A stretch of DNA of 64,000 nucleotides from LMUY01 sp965199105 (GTDB lineage Bacteria > Pseudomonadota > Alphaproteobacteria > Acetobacterales > Acetobacteraceae), in contig CBDAQO010000002.1 of the NCBI GenBank assembly GCA_965199105.1, positions 682,001 to 746,000 of the forward strand, given 5' to 3'. The notes below the pieces were generated by a model that saw nothing but the letters and a program-made list of their open reading frames with translations, was not told the origin of the DNA and made no database searches. Shown piece by piece: positions 33,619-42,667 of the stretch. The position numbers and the translations under genes are program-made. How positions within the stretch are numbered: the first letter of the stretch is position 1; each line of letters begins with the position of its first letter.

Positions 33619-35193
33619 ATGCGCAAGCTCCTGCTGGCCACATCGGCCGCACTGGGCGTCTCGATGGGAGCTTCGGCTTATGCCGACGCCCAGGTTGTCT
33701 ATTCGAACGACCCGTCTCAGACGGCCACGACCAACCAGTTGGTCAGCAATTCGCAGTCGTATGGTGGTGGCACGTCCGACGACGGCCAGTCCTACCCGAC
33801 TCCCGGGACGGTCACGGTCCGTCTGAACGGTCGTTTCCGCTTCTACTATGGCGAGGTTGCCAACAACTCCGCCCGGACGAACTTCAACGCCGCGGCATCG
33901 TCCACTGCCGCCACTGGCTCCGCCTCGGCGACGACGAACAATCTGAGCGCGGGCTACAACAAGACTGGCAACAACGGCATCGTCGAATATGCCCGGCTCT
34001 ATCCCGGCTTCGACGGCGTTGCAGCCAACGGCCTGAAGTATGGCGCCTCGATCGAGCTGCGGCAGGACAATGGCGGCGCGGCAGGCGGCGGCGCGGCGGG
34101 CTCGATCAGCGGTTCGAACGTTCGTAACGGCGAGTTCTACATCCGTCGTGAGTGGGGCTACATCGGCACCGACCAGCTCGGCACGTTGCGGCTTGGCGCT
34201 TCGGACCAGGTGACGAGCTTGTTTCTGACCGGCACGTTCGAAACCTTCGATGACGGCGGCTTGGACGGCGACATTTCGTTCGGCTTCTTCAACAGCGCGA
34301 ACTTGCTGGGCTTTCCCTTCGCCGACCAAGGCGGACTGTATTCGACCAACAAGATCGTTTATGTGACGCCGCAGTTCTATGGTTTCGACGGCGGCGTGGA
34401 CTTCGAACCGAACACATCGACCGTGGGCAGCGACGCGAGCAACTGCCCTCCAAGTCAGGGGATTGGCCAGAACTTCACCACCAGTGGTGGTGCGGCCGCG
34501 GCTGGTTGTAACCTGCTGACATCCACCAGCACGGGCGACGTGGCGCGGCGGCGGAACACGTATGACGCGTTGCTGCGCTATCGTGGCACTTTCGGTCCAA
34601 TCGGCGTGGCGGCGACGGCATCCTACACCGGGTCGGGCCGGGTGCAGGATAGCGGCGTCCAGGGTTCGACGGTCGATCCGAAGCACTTCCCGCTCGAGGA
34701 CCTCAGCGTCGGTGATTTCGGCTTGGTCATGACCTATGGCGGGTTCTCGTTCGGCGGCAACTACCAGCTCGGCCGTTACAGCAACAACGGGTCTGGCTAT
34801 GGTCAGCTCGTGTCGAAGGGCCAGCCCAACGCCACTGCCGCGATCGCCGGTGCGACCTACACCGTCGGGCCGCTGATTTTCGGTGGCCACTATCTGTGGT
34901 CCTGGGGCGAGGGTGATGCGCAGACGGCGACGGGTTACAGCCCGGCCAACAACACGGTCCGCGAAGTGTTCAACAGCACGACCGGACTGGTTTCGGGCGG
35001 TCAGCGCTTCGAGACGGGTGCGGCGGCGGGTGCGACCTACTCAGTGGCGCCAGGCCTGGCGCTGTATCTCTCCTACGTGTGGGAGCAGCGCAAGCAGAAC
35101 GGCTATAACTTCGTGACCGGGCAATCCAACAACCCGCTCAACAACAAGACCGACGCCAACGTGATTGCGGTCGGCTCTTCGTTCGCCTGGTAA
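33619..35193 (+). CDS. Outer-membrane porin
   Basis: 524 residues. Sec signal peptide MRKLLLATSAALGVSMGASA with cleavage near AYA, then a Thr/Ser/Gly/Asn-rich mature protein with repeated amphipathic strands (VTVRLNGRFRFYYGEV, GLKYGASIELRQD, GYIGTDQLGTLRLG, TYSVAPGLALYLSYVWEQRKQ). It ends in an aromatic residue (GSSFAW), the outer-membrane barrel insertion signal. A near-perfect AGGAGG stands before the ATG, and codon use is less extreme in GC, both consistent with high expression. It resembles porins annotated in Acetobacteraceae. A strong hairpin terminator follows. Confidence 0.88.
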   Translation: MRKLLLATSAALGVSMGASAYADAQVVYSNDPSQTATTNQLVSNSQSYGGGTSDDGQSYPTPGTVTVRLNGRFRFYYGEVANNSARTNFNAAASSTAATGSASATTNNLSAGYNKTGNNGIVEYARLYPGFDGVAANGLKYGASIELRQDNGGAAGGGAAGSISGSNVRNGEFYIRREWGYIGTDQLGTLRLGASDQVTSLFLTGTFETFDDGGLDGDISFGFFNSANLLGFPFADQGGLYSTNKIVYVTPQFYGFDGGVDFEPNTSTVGSDASNCPPSQGIGQNFTTSGGAAAAGCNLLTSTSTGDVARRRNTYDALLRYRGTFGPIGVAATASYTGSGRVQDSGVQGSTVDPKHFPLEDLSVGDFGLVMTYGGFSFGGNYQLGRYSNNGSGYGQLVSKGQPNATAAIAGATYTVGPLIFGGHYLWSWGEGDAQTATGYSPANNTVREVFNSTTGLVSGGQRFETGAAAGATYSVAPGLALYLSYVWEQRKQNGYNFVTGQSNNPLNNKTDANVIAVGSSFAW

Positions 35194-35208
35194 CATCGCC
35201 TCTCGCCT

Positions 35209-35254
35209 AAAAGCCTGGACAGGCGGCAGAGCAATCTGCCGCCTGTTTGCTTTT
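35209..35254 (+). terminator. Rho-independent terminator of the porin gene
   Basis: Stem ACAGGCGGCAG / CTGCCGCCTGT with loop AGCAAT, flanked by a complementary AAAAGC ... GCTTTT pair, so the RNA ends in UUUU. It lies 16 bases after the porin stop. The symmetric A and T tracts would also let it work from the other strand. Confidence 0.85.
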
Positions 35255-35412
35255 GTGCCACCAGTCTCGTGCAGCGGGGGGATTGGGTGGCGCTTGCCAC
35301 GCCTGCACCGGCAGCACTCCGCCAAGCGATCACAACCGCTTGGCGCGGCCCACGTGACGCTGTAGAGATGGGTCTGTGTCGGCGGCGACACGTGTATTTG
35401 CGGATCCAGGTC

Positions 35413-35949
35413 ATGGCACGACGCGTTCTCATTGCTTCCGGGCTGATGATTGGTCTGGCAGGCCTGGCCGCCTGCAGCCCGGACAATCCAAACATCCGCC
35501 CGGTGCAGCAGAGTGAGTATAACGACTACCGTAACAACCCCACGGAGCGCGGCACTCTCGGCGGCGGCCAAGGGCTGGTGTTCGGCGTCGGCAAGAACGG
35601 TGGCAACCCGCAAAACGACGGCGGTGCGCTGGGCGTGAACGCCTATCTGTGGCGTGGGGCGTTGGACACGCTGGCCTTCATGCCGCTCGCGTCGGCCGAC
35701 CCGTTCGGCGGCGTGATCATCACCGACTGGTATCAGCCGCCGAGCGCGAGCGGGGAGCGGTTCAAAGCCACCGCCTATATCCTAGGCCGGCAGCTTCGTG
35801 CCGATGGGGTTCGCGTTTCGATCTTCCGGCAGGTGCAAGATGGCGGCCAATGGATTGATGCGCCGGTGAGCCAGACGACCACCGGCGAGATCGAGAACAA
35901 GGTGTTGGCCCGGGCGCGGGAACTGCGGGCGCAAACCGCAAGCCAGTAG
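35413..35949 (+). CDS. DUF3576 lipoprotein
   Basis: 178 residues from ATG 35413 (the reading from 35269 runs through the terminator region and is not coding). Lipobox LAAC after the hydrophobic GLMIGLAGLAAC. The DUF3576 body follows: GVNAYLWRGALDTLAFMPL, GGVIITDWYQPPSASGERFK, RQLRADGVRVSIFRQ and a terminal IENKVLARARELR. The family is an alphaproteobacterial envelope lipoprotein of unknown role, usually just upstream of leuS as here (26 bases). It is probably in the leuS-lptE-holA transcript. Confidence 0.9.
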   Translation: MARRVLIASGLMIGLAGLAACSPDNPNIRPVQQSEYNDYRNNPTERGTLGGGQGLVFGVGKNGGNPQNDGGALGVNAYLWRGALDTLAFMPLASADPFGGVIITDWYQPPSASGERFKATAYILGRQLRADGVRVSIFRQVQDGGQWIDAPVSQTTTGEIENKVLARARELRAQTASQ

Positions 35950-35975
35950 CCGCCCTGCATGATTGGTCGCTGAGG

Positions 35976-38594
35976 ATGCAAGAGCAGGTGCCGTCCCCGC
36001 CCGGCGAGGCTGGCGTGACGTACGATTTCGTCGCGATCGAGGCCAAGTGGCGGCTGCACTGGGAGAAAACCGGCGCCTTCCGCGTGGCGGACGTGCCGAC
36101 CAGCGGCAAGCCGAAATACTACGTGCTGGAGATGTTTCCGTATCCGAGCGGGAACATCCACATGGGCCACGTGCGGAACTACACCCTGGGCGACGTGGTG
36201 GCGCGCTACAAGCGGGCCTGCGGCTACGAGGTGCTGCACCCGATGGGCTGGGACGCGTTCGGCCTGCCGGCGGAGAATGCGGCACGGGAACGCGGCGTGC
36301 ACCCGGCGCAGTGGACCTGGAGCAACATCGCCGCGATGCGTGCCGAGCTGCAGAGCATGGGGCTGTCGATTGACTGGTCCCGCGAGTTCGCCACCTGCGA
36401 CCCGGCGTATTACGGGCAGCAGCAGCGCCTGTTCCTCGAGTTCATGCGCCAGGGGCTGGTCGACCGGCGGCTGAGCTGGGTGAATTGGGACCCAGTGGAC
36501 CAAACCGTGCTGGCCAACGAGCAGGTGGTGGACGGGCGCGGCTGGCGCTCGGGCGCGGCGGTCGAGAAGCGGCAACTGGCGCAGTGGTTCTTCCGCATCA
36601 CGCAGTATGCCCCGGCCCTGCTCGACGCGCTCCCCACCATGGATCGCTGGCCCGAGCGGGTGCGCACCATGCAGGCGCGCTGGATGGGGCGGAGTGAGGG
36701 CGCTCGGCTGCGCTTCCCCCTGGTGCAGCCGGTCGCCGGGTTGGACGGCATCGACGTGTATACCACGCGGCCCGATACGCTATTCGGTATGTCGTTTCTG
36801 GCTGTGGCGCCGGAGCATCCGGTGGCCGCTGCGGTCGCCGCCAGCAATGACGCGGCGCTGCGCTTCATCGCGGAATGCCGCTCGATGGGGACCAGCGAGG
36901 CGGCGATCGAGACGGCGGAGAAACGCGGCTTCGATACCGGATTGGAGGTGCGCCATCCCTTTACCGGCAAGCCCGTTCCGGTTTGGATCGCAAGCTTCGT
37001 GCTGATGGAATACGGCACCGGCGCCATCTTCGGCTGCCCTTCTGGCGACCAGCGCGACCTGGATTTTGCCCGCAAGTTCGGCCTGCCCGTCATCCCCGTG
37101 GTGCTGCCGCCCGACGCAGACCCGGGTAGCGTGGCGATCGGCGCCAAGGCGTATGACGGCCCTGGGACCATGATCAACTCGGAGTGGCTGGACGGGTTGA
37201 CCACGCAGGACGCCGCGAGCGCGGTGATCCAGCGCCTGGCGGACGCCGGGCAAGGCGAGCGGGTGGTGAACTGGCGGCAGCGCGATTGGGGCGTCAGTCG
37301 CCAGCGTTATTGGGGCTGTCCCATTCCCGTCCTGCATTGCCCCCAGTGCGGCATCGTGCCGGTGCCGGACGACCAATTGCCTGTGGTGCTGCCGGAGGAT
37401 GTTAGCTTCGACCTGCCGGGCAATCCGCTGGACCGGCACGATGCCTGGCGCCTGGTGGCTTGCCCCACCTGTGGTGGCCAAGCCGCGCGAGAGACGGACA
37501 CACTCGACACATTCGTCGACAGCAGTTGGTATTTCGCCCGGTTCTGCAGCCCAACCGCGTCGGTGCCGATCACGCGGGAAGCGGCGGCGCATTGGCTGCC
37601 GGTGGACCAGTACGTCGGCGGCATCGACCATGCGATCCTGCACCTGTTATACGCGCGCTTCTTCACCCGCGTGATGCACGATGCGGGCTGGGTGCAGGTG
37701 GACGAGCCGTTCGCACGGTTGTTCACCCAGGGCATGGTGACGCATGCCAGCTACCGCGCGGCAGACGGGCGCTGGTTGTATCCGGGCGAGGTGGCGGAAG
37801 CGGCCGACGGCATGGTGGTGGAGCGCGCGACGGGGATGGCGGTGACGGTTGGGGCGGTGGACAAGATGTCCAAATCCAAGCGGAACACGGTAGACCCGCG
37901 CGACATTATCGGGCGCTACGGGGCGGATACCGCGCGCTGGTTCGTGCTGTCGGACAACCCGCCGGAGCGGGACATGGAGTGGACCGAAGGCGGGATTGCT
38001 GGCGCGCATCGCTTCCTGTTGCGGTTGCATCGGCTCGGGTGCGCAGTTGGTGAAGGTGGCGCCACCGAGGCTGCCGCTGCGGGCACGGCGACGCCGCTTG
38101 TCCGGCTGGCGCACCAGGTGGTTGCCAGTGTGACGACGGCGCTGGACCAGTTTGCCTTCAACGTCGCCGTCGCCCGCTGTTACGAGCTGTTCAACGCCAT
38201 CTTCGACGCGCAACGAAGGCTTGGGACCAGCGCGGCTGAGACAGCAGCGTCGGTTCGTGGCGCCTTCGTGCTGCTGATACGGCTGGTGGCTCCGATGATG
38301 CCGCATCTGGCCAGTGAGTTGCTGACGGAGCTTGCCGGGCCGGAGGGCGCGGACTGGTCATGGCCGATCGCCGACCCGGCGCTGTTGGTTGCAACGACGG
38401 CAACCATTGCCGTCCAGATCGGCGGCAAACTCCGCGCGACGATCGAGGTTGCCGCCGATGCAGGCGAGGCCGAGGTGCTGGCGGTCGCGGCCGCGGACCC
38501 GAACGTGGCTCGCCTGCTGGAGGGACGTGTGGTGCGGCGACAAGTCTACGTGCCGGGTCGGGTAGTCAATTTCGTGCTTGGCGGCCCGGGATGA
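35976..38594 (+). CDS. leuS: Leucyl-tRNA synthetase
   Basis: 872 residues, class I synthetase. HIGH-type motif PYPSGNIHMGHVRNY near residue 50, the CP1 editing domain (TTRPDTLFG-like YTTRPDTLFGMSFLAVAPEHP), a zinc-like CPQCG...CPTCGG pair, DTFVDSSWYF, and the KMSKSKRNTVDP loop near residue 630. The anticodon-binding and C-terminal domains are complete. lptE follows with an ATGA overlap. Confidence 0.98.
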   Translation: MQEQVPSPPGEAGVTYDFVAIEAKWRLHWEKTGAFRVADVPTSGKPKYYVLEMFPYPSGNIHMGHVRNYTLGDVVARYKRACGYEVLHPMGWDAFGLPAENAARERGVHPAQWTWSNIAAMRAELQSMGLSIDWSREFATCDPAYYGQQQRLFLEFMRQGLVDRRLSWVNWDPVDQTVLANEQVVDGRGWRSGAAVEKRQLAQWFFRITQYAPALLDALPTMDRWPERVRTMQARWMGRSEGARLRFPLVQPVAGLDGIDVYTTRPDTLFGMSFLAVAPEHPVAAAVAASNDAALRFIAECRSMGTSEAAIETAEKRGFDTGLEVRHPFTGKPVPVWIASFVLMEYGTGAIFGCPSGDQRDLDFARKFGLPVIPVVLPPDADPGSVAIGAKAYDGPGTMINSEWLDGLTTQDAASAVIQRLADAGQGERVVNWRQRDWGVSRQRYWGCPIPVLHCPQCGIVPVPDDQLPVVLPEDVSFDLPGNPLDRHDAWRLVACPTCGGQAARETDTLDTFVDSSWYFARFCSPTASVPITREAAAHWLPVDQYVGGIDHAILHLLYARFFTRVMHDAGWVQVDEPFARLFTQGMVTHASYRAADGRWLYPGEVAEAADGMVVERATGMAVTVGAVDKMSKSKRNTVDPRDIIGRYGADTARWFVLSDNPPERDMEWTEGGIAGAHRFLLRLHRLGCAVGEGGATEAAAAGTATPLVRLAHQVVASVTTALDQFAFNVAVARCYELFNAIFDAQRRLGTSAAETAASVRGAFVLLIRLVAPMMPHLASELLTELAGPEGADWSWPIADPALLVATTATIAVQIGGKLRATIEVAADAGEAEVLAVAAADPNVARLLEGRVVRRQVYVPGRVVNFVLGGPG

Positions 38595-39136
38595 CGGTGC
38601 CGCGAAGCCGCCTGACCCGGCGTAGTGCAGTGCTGCTTGGGCTTCTGCTCCCAGGATGCGGTTTCCGGCCGGTGTATGGCAGCGGTGGCGGGGTGGACGG
38701 CGGCGCGGCGCATGATTTGGCCATGGTGGACGTCGCGCTGATACCAAACCGGTCCGGGCAGTTATTGCGCCAGGCGCTGCAGCAGCAGCTTTACGGCACG
38801 GGGGACGATGTTCCTGCCAAGCAGTATCAGCTTTCGGTCAGCTTCGGCGTGGCAGGCGAGGCAATTGGCGAGCAGGAAGATTCGAGTGTCACTCGGGTGC
38901 GGCAGTTTGGTTCGGCTAACTGGACGCTGAAGCGGCTTGATCCGACCGAGACGTTCGTGGCGTCTGGGCGGGCGCGGAGCCTGGACGGGATCAACATCAT
39001 CGACAACCAATATTTCGCCAGCGACGTGGAGGGCGAGTCGGTGATGCGCCGAATGGCGTTCAACCTCGCCGAGCAGATCACAGTGCAGTTGGCTTCGTAT
39101 TTCAACCATCGCGCGGCGACGGTGGCGCACGGGTGA
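38591..39136 (+). CDS. lptE: LPS assembly lipoprotein LptE
   Basis: 181 residues. Signal with lipobox LPGC directly followed by GFRPVYG, the conserved start of mature LptE. The body has VDVALIPNRSGQLLRQALQQ, YQLSVSF and MAFNLAEQITVQL as in the family. LptE plugs the LptD barrel and helps deliver LPS to the cell surface. Start overlaps the leuS stop (ATGA); the stop overlaps the holA GTG, so all three are translationally coupled. Confidence 0.92.
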   Translation: MTVPRSRLTRRSAVLLGLLLPGCGFRPVYGSGGGVDGGAAHDLAMVDVALIPNRSGQLLRQALQQQLYGTGDDVPAKQYQLSVSFGVAGEAIGEQEDSSVTRVRQFGSANWTLKRLDPTETFVASGRARSLDGINIIDNQYFASDVEGESVMRRMAFNLAEQITVQLASYFNHRAATVAHG

Positions 39137-40149
39137 AAGTCGCGGGCAAGCAGGTGGTGGCCTTGCTTGGCGATCCCTCGCGTGTGTTTGGCATGCTGCT
39201 CTATGGCCCTGACCAGGGATTGGTGCGGGATTATGCCAGGCGGGCCGCTCGGGCGGCGTTAGGGGACGAACGGGATGCCTTCCGCCTCGTTGTCCTGCTG
39301 CGAGAGGAGCATAGCCGCCTGCGCGACGAGGTCGCTAGCCTGCCGCTTGGGGGCGGGCGTCGCGTGGTTCGGGTGCAGGATGTGACCGACAACCTGGCCG
39401 CGATCATCCAAACGCTGCCGAGCGAGGCGCGGGACGTGTTGGTCATTCTGGAAGCGGGAGCGCTCAGCGCGCGGTCCAAGCTGCGGATGATGGCCGAGCG
39501 CGAAGAAGGGTGGGCGGCGATCGCGTGCTACGCCAGCTCACCGGCTGCTGTTTCGGGTGAGATCGTCCAGACCTTGGACGCGGCAGGTTTGTCCATCGAG
39601 CCGGCCGCGGTCGGTTACCTGACTCAGGAACTGAGTGGCGATTACGCTCGGCGGGCTTCCGAGCTGGAAAAGTTGTGCCTGTTTGCTGCAGGCGACGGCG
39701 TGGTGGACGTGGCGGCGGCCAACGCTTGCTGCAGCGGTCAACTCGACGCGTCGATCGTCCAGGCCGTGACTGCCGCCATGGCTGGGCAATCGGAGCTGGC
39801 GGACCGCTTATTAGCGGAATTGGCGCACGAGGGCGCAACGGGCCCCGGGCTGCTGGCGGTGCTCGCGATGGAGATGCACCGTGTGCTGAAGGCGCGAGTT
39901 CTCATCGACCAGGGCAGCACCCCGGAGGAGGCGTGTCGGGCCATAGTGCCGCCGATCTATCCCCGGCAAGCACCTGAATTCCTTGCGGAGGTCCGTCGTT
40001 GGCCCGTTGCTCGCTTGCAGAGGCTCGGCGCTCTGTTGCGGGAGGCCGACCTTGCTTGCAAACGCGCCGGGTCGCGGGATTTCTCGATCGCCGCCCGGTT
40101 GCTCAGCGCCGTTGCGGCGGACATGGGCCGGGTGCCTGCGCGGGTCTAG
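39133..40149 (+). CDS. holA: DNA polymerase III subunit delta
   Basis: 338 residues from GTG 39133 (GTGA overlap with lptE). AAA+ clamp-loader fold without Walker A: VFGMLLYGPDQGLVRDYARR near the start, RRVVRVQDVTD, LVILEAGALSARSKLR, then the SLAD-type helices and a C-terminal MEMHRVLKARVLIDQG region. Delta opens the beta clamp during loading. It converges on parB with a 122-base gap that holds a nested palindrome. Confidence 0.93.
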   Translation: MKVAGKQVVALLGDPSRVFGMLLYGPDQGLVRDYARRAARAALGDERDAFRLVVLLREEHSRLRDEVASLPLGGGRRVVRVQDVTDNLAAIIQTLPSEARDVLVILEAGALSARSKLRMMAEREEGWAAIACYASSPAAVSGEIVQTLDAAGLSIEPAAVGYLTQELSGDYARRASELEKLCLFAAGDGVVDVAAANACCSGQLDASIVQAVTAAMAGQSELADRLLAELAHEGATGPGLLAVLAMEMHRVLKARVLIDQGSTPEEACRAIVPPIYPRQAPEFLAEVRRWPVARLQRLGALLREADLACKRAGSRDFSIAARLLSAVAADMGRVPARV

Positions 40150-40203
40150 ACCAAGACCGGCTCAGATAGGGTCGCCGGTCATGGTCTAGCTCTTTGTTTC
40201 GGC

Positions 40204-40249
40204 GAGCATGTTTACCAATCAAGTGACTTCACTTGATGCGGTCATGCTC
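40204..40249. repeat. Nested inverted repeat between holA and parB
   Basis: Inner arms ATCAAGTGA and TCACTTGAT with a two-base centre (40218-40237). Outer arms GAGCATG (40204-40210) and CATGCTC (40243-40249). No T-tract follows on either strand. It lies between convergent genes, so a terminator or transcript-end hairpin is likely; a protein-binding site is the alternative. Confidence 0.7.
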
Positions 40250-40271
40250 TGGCGCTTCCGGGGATCGCGCG

Positions 40272-41138
40272 TTACCCGACGAACGAACGACCGAGCCGGG
40301 CAACGATGTGGTCGAGTTGATCCAGGTTTTGATAACGCAGGCTGATCGTGCCACCGCGACCGTTAAAGCTGATGGACACTTGCATGCCGAGTTGCTCGGC
40401 CAAATCCGCTTCGACTGCACGCAAGTCCGCATTGCCGGGCTCGGGCTTGTTACGGCTGGTTGGTTGACCGTCCGCTGGCCGCGCCGCCTGTGTGCTCAGT
40501 GCTTCCGCTTGGCGGACGTTGAGACCCTTGCTGACCATCAAGTCGGCAGCCGTCGCCGGGTCAGAGCAGGCCATGGCAGCGCGCGCATGCCCCGCGGTCA
40601 GGCTGCCGCTTTGCACGTGGGCCTTCACCGAGGCTGGTAGGCTTAACAGGCGGATGGTGTTGGCGATGTGGCTTCGCGACTTTCCAACCACATTTCCAAG
40701 GGCTTCCTGAGTGAGGCCAAAGTTCTGGATGAGGCGGTGAAAGCCTTCTGCCTCCTCGATAGGATTGAGGTCTTGCCGCTGGAGATTCTCGATGAGCGCG
40801 GCGGCACCGGCCTCGGCGTCGGCCATCTCGCGGGCGAAGCAAGGAACCTCGACGAGGCCGGCGAGCTGGGCCGCTCGCCAGCGTCGTTCGCCAGCGATAA
40901 TCTGGAAGTAACCCGGCCGGGAGGGATGCGGCCGCACCAAGATCGGCTGCAAGACGCCCTGTGCCTTGATTGACGCGGCGAGTTCGGCGAGGTCGTCCTG
41001 CGTCAACGGGCTGCGGGGTTGAAACGGGCTTGGCTCCAATACGTCCACGGGCAGGAAGTTGACGGGCGCCGGGCTACTCGAAGAAGCCGGTGGCAGCAGC
41101 GATGCAAGCCCGCGGCCAAGACGGGGCGCCGGTTTCAT
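40272..41138 (-). CDS. parB: Chromosome-partitioning protein ParB
   Basis: 288 residues. N-terminal GRGLASLLP, CTPase domain with IAGERRWRAAQLAGL (the GERRxRA box), VPCFAREMADAEAGAAALIEN, then the parS-binding helix-turn-helix (LTQEALGNVVGKSRSHIANTIRLL in parts) and a C-terminal dimerisation domain. ParB loads on parS and spreads as a clamp. A parS site is found 1.4 kb away at 42497. The ATG overlaps the parA stop (ATGA). Confidence 0.97.
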   Translation of the reverse strand: MKPAPRLGRGLASLLPPASSSSPAPVNFLPVDVLEPSPFQPRSPLTQDDLAELAASIKAQGVLQPILVRPHPSRPGYFQIIAGERRWRAAQLAGLVEVPCFAREMADAEAGAAALIENLQRQDLNPIEEAEGFHRLIQNFGLTQEALGNVVGKSRSHIANTIRLLSLPASVKAHVQSGSLTAGHARAAMACSDPATAADLMVSKGLNVRQAEALSTQAARPADGQPTSRNKPEPGNADLRAVEADLAEQLGMQVSISFNGRGGTISLRYQNLDQLDHIVARLGRSFVG

Positions 41139-41941
41139 GAGGCGTCCGCCGGCATGGTCAGCGAGAGCCTTTCGGCAAACTCGATCGCGAGGCGGCCATA
41201 CGCGAGGGCACCGGCCGACTTTGGATCATAGGTTATCACGGGCTTGCCGTGGCTCGGGGCTTCTGAAATCCGGACACTCCTCGGGATGACCGTCTCATAG
41301 ACACGGCTGCCGAAGAAGCTGCGGGTGTCGGCGGCGACGAGCTCAGACAGATTGTTTCGGCGATCATACATCGTCAGCACGATGCCGTCGATTGCAACGA
41401 AGCGGTTGAACCTGTCGCGCACGCGTTCCACAGTCTGAACCAGGTGGCTCAAGCCCTCAAGCGCGAAGAACTCGCACTGCAATGGCACCAGGATTGATGT
41501 GGCCGCGGTCAATGCATTGAGGGTGAGCAGCCCGAGGCTCGGCGGGCAGTCGATGAGGATCACCTCAAAATCGCGCTGACGGTGGAGCGCGTCTCGGAGC
41601 TTGGTCTCTCGGCTGGGCTTGTCGACCAACTCAAGTTCAGCGCCGACGAGATCCGTGTCCGCGGGGATGATGGCGAACCCGGCGTCATTCTTCGGTCGGA
41701 TGCAATCGCGGATGTCTTCGTGGCCGAGCAGCACCGCGTAGGTGCCCGGCGCACGCGCGGCGCGCGCGACGTCGATGCCGGTGGAGGCGTTAGCCTGCGG
41801 ATCGAGATCGACCACCAGAACGCGAACGCCCCGCCGGGCGAGGGCTGCGGCCAAGTTCAGCACAGTTGTAGTTTTGCCGACGCCGCCTTTCTGGTTTGCG
41901 ACAGCAACGATGTGGGGCGAAGACGCGTCGGGTGGGGCCAC
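41135..41941 (-). CDS. parA: Chromosome-partitioning ATPase ParA
   Basis: 268 residues, GTG start. Deviant Walker A KGGVGKTT at residues 18-25, DLDPQANAS switch motif, IDCPPSLGLLTLNAL (Walker B region) and C-terminal helices typical of chromosomal ParA/Soj. Works with ParB-parS in origin segregation. It starts 9 bases after the rsmG stop. Confidence 0.97.
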   Translation of the reverse strand: MAPPDASSPHIVAVANQKGGVGKTTTVLNLAAALARRGVRVLVVDLDPQANASTGIDVARAARAPGTYAVLLGHEDIRDCIRPKNDAGFAIIPADTDLVGAELELVDKPSRETKLRDALHRQRDFEVILIDCPPSLGLLTLNALTAATSILVPLQCEFFALEGLSHLVQTVERVRDRFNRFVAIDGIVLTMYDRRNNLSELVAADTRSFFGSRVYETVIPRSVRISEAPSHGKPVITYDPKSAGALAYGRLAIEFAERLSLTMPADAS

Positions 41942-41950
41942 GGCAGTGGT

Positions 41951-42520
41951 TTAGCGAATGGCCGAGACTTTGACGAGGCAGGATGGTGGCGTGCTCAACG
42001 GTATGAGCTCGGCGTGGCAGTCAATGCTCTGCTGGGCCAAGCCGATCTCCTCGCGAGCGCCCTCGCCCTTGATAAAGAGGCAGACGCCTGCCGGTTGCAG
42101 ATGCGGTTGCGCGAGCCGGATGAGTTTCGGCAAGGGTGCAAGCGCTTGAGCGGTGACGCAAGCGGCAGGCCCAGGCTTAGTGTTCTCGATGCGCTGGGAC
42201 CATACACGGCCGTTCAGCTTGAGCTTGCTCAGGACTGTGGTGAGAAAAGCCGCCTTACGCCGGTCTGCCTCGATAAGCTCGACCATGATGCCAGTGGCGA
42301 TAGCAATGGGGATAGCGGGGAAGCCTTGCCCCGACCCTAGATCGATCAGCCGGTCCAATCCTGGTGGTAGGTGCGGCACGACAGCAAAGCCCATTAGGAT
42401 GTAAGCTGCCAGCCGAGTTCGGTCGAGTTCTCCCGCCGAGACCAGGTTTATCGTACTGCCCCAGCGTTCGAGCAACGCCAGGTAATCCGCGACAAGTGTT
42501 TCACGTGAAACCATCAGCAT
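41951..42520 (-). CDS. rsmG: 16S rRNA (guanine527-N7)-methyltransferase RsmG
   Basis: About 189 residues from ATG 42520, or 187 from ATG 42514; both sit just before VSRET. The SAM-binding motif is RLIDLGSGQGFPAIPIAI, followed by ELIEADRRKAAFL. It methylates G527 of 16S rRNA. The protein is somewhat short at the C-terminus compared with the 205-215 residue norm. The codons for VSRET contain the parS site. An open frame upstream to 42598 runs through the tRNA gene and is not coding. mnmG, the usual upstream neighbour, is absent. Confidence 0.93.
   Translation of the reverse strand: MLMVSRETLVADYLALLERWGSTINLVSAGELDRTRLAAYILMGFAVVPHLPPGLDRLIDLGSGQGFPAIPIAIATGIMVELIEADRRKAAFLTTVLSKLKLNGRVWSQRIENTKPGPAACVTAQALAPLPKLIRLAQPHLQPAGVCLFIKGEGAREEIGLAQQSIDCHAELIPLSTPPSCLVKVSAIR
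42497..42512. promoter_or_regulatory. parS centromere site
   Basis: TGTTTCACGTGAAACC matches the 16-bp chromosomal parS consensus (TGTTTCACGTGAAACA) at 15 positions and is a perfect palindrome in its central 14 bases. It lies inside the first codons of rsmG, 0.6 kb from parA. It is the expected ParB loading site. No second full copy was seen in this window. Confidence 0.92.
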
Positions 42521-42538
42521 GCCACGATGCGGGCAGAA

Positions 42539-42612
42539 TGGAGCGGGTGGAGGGAATCGAACCCTCGTATGCAGCTTGGGAAGCTGCCGTTCTACCATTG
42601 AACTACACCCGC
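42539..42612 (-). tRNA. tRNA-Gly (anticodon CCC)
   Basis: 74-base cloverleaf with encoded CCA. Acceptor GCGGGTG pairs with CACCCGC, the D-arm contains AGTTCAATGGTAGAAC, and the anticodon stem is GCAGC/GCTGC with loop TTCCCAA, giving CCC. The T-arm is GAGGG-TTCGATT-CCCTT, with its last pair a G-T wobble. It lies just upstream of rsmG on the same strand. Confidence 0.95.
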
Positions 42613-42638
42613 GAGGTGGCTGGTATACCGACCGGACA

Positions 42639-42667
42639 TTGACGAGGCAACCAGCGCTGGCTAGCCT
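42639..42667 (+). promoter_or_regulatory. Possible metZ promoter and leader
   Basis: TTGACG (-35) and TAGCCT (-10) with a 17-base spacer. Transcription would begin near 42674, leaving a ~120-base leader before metZ that contains CGATTTGGTCGGCGC and CATAAAAGCC. These resemble parts of SAM-II leaders in alphaproteobacteria but do not form a full match by eye. Confidence 0.35.

Noticed and set aside
42515..42598. N-terminal extension of rsmG to 42598
   Set aside because: It would translate through the tRNA-Gly gene; family similarity begins at VSRET.
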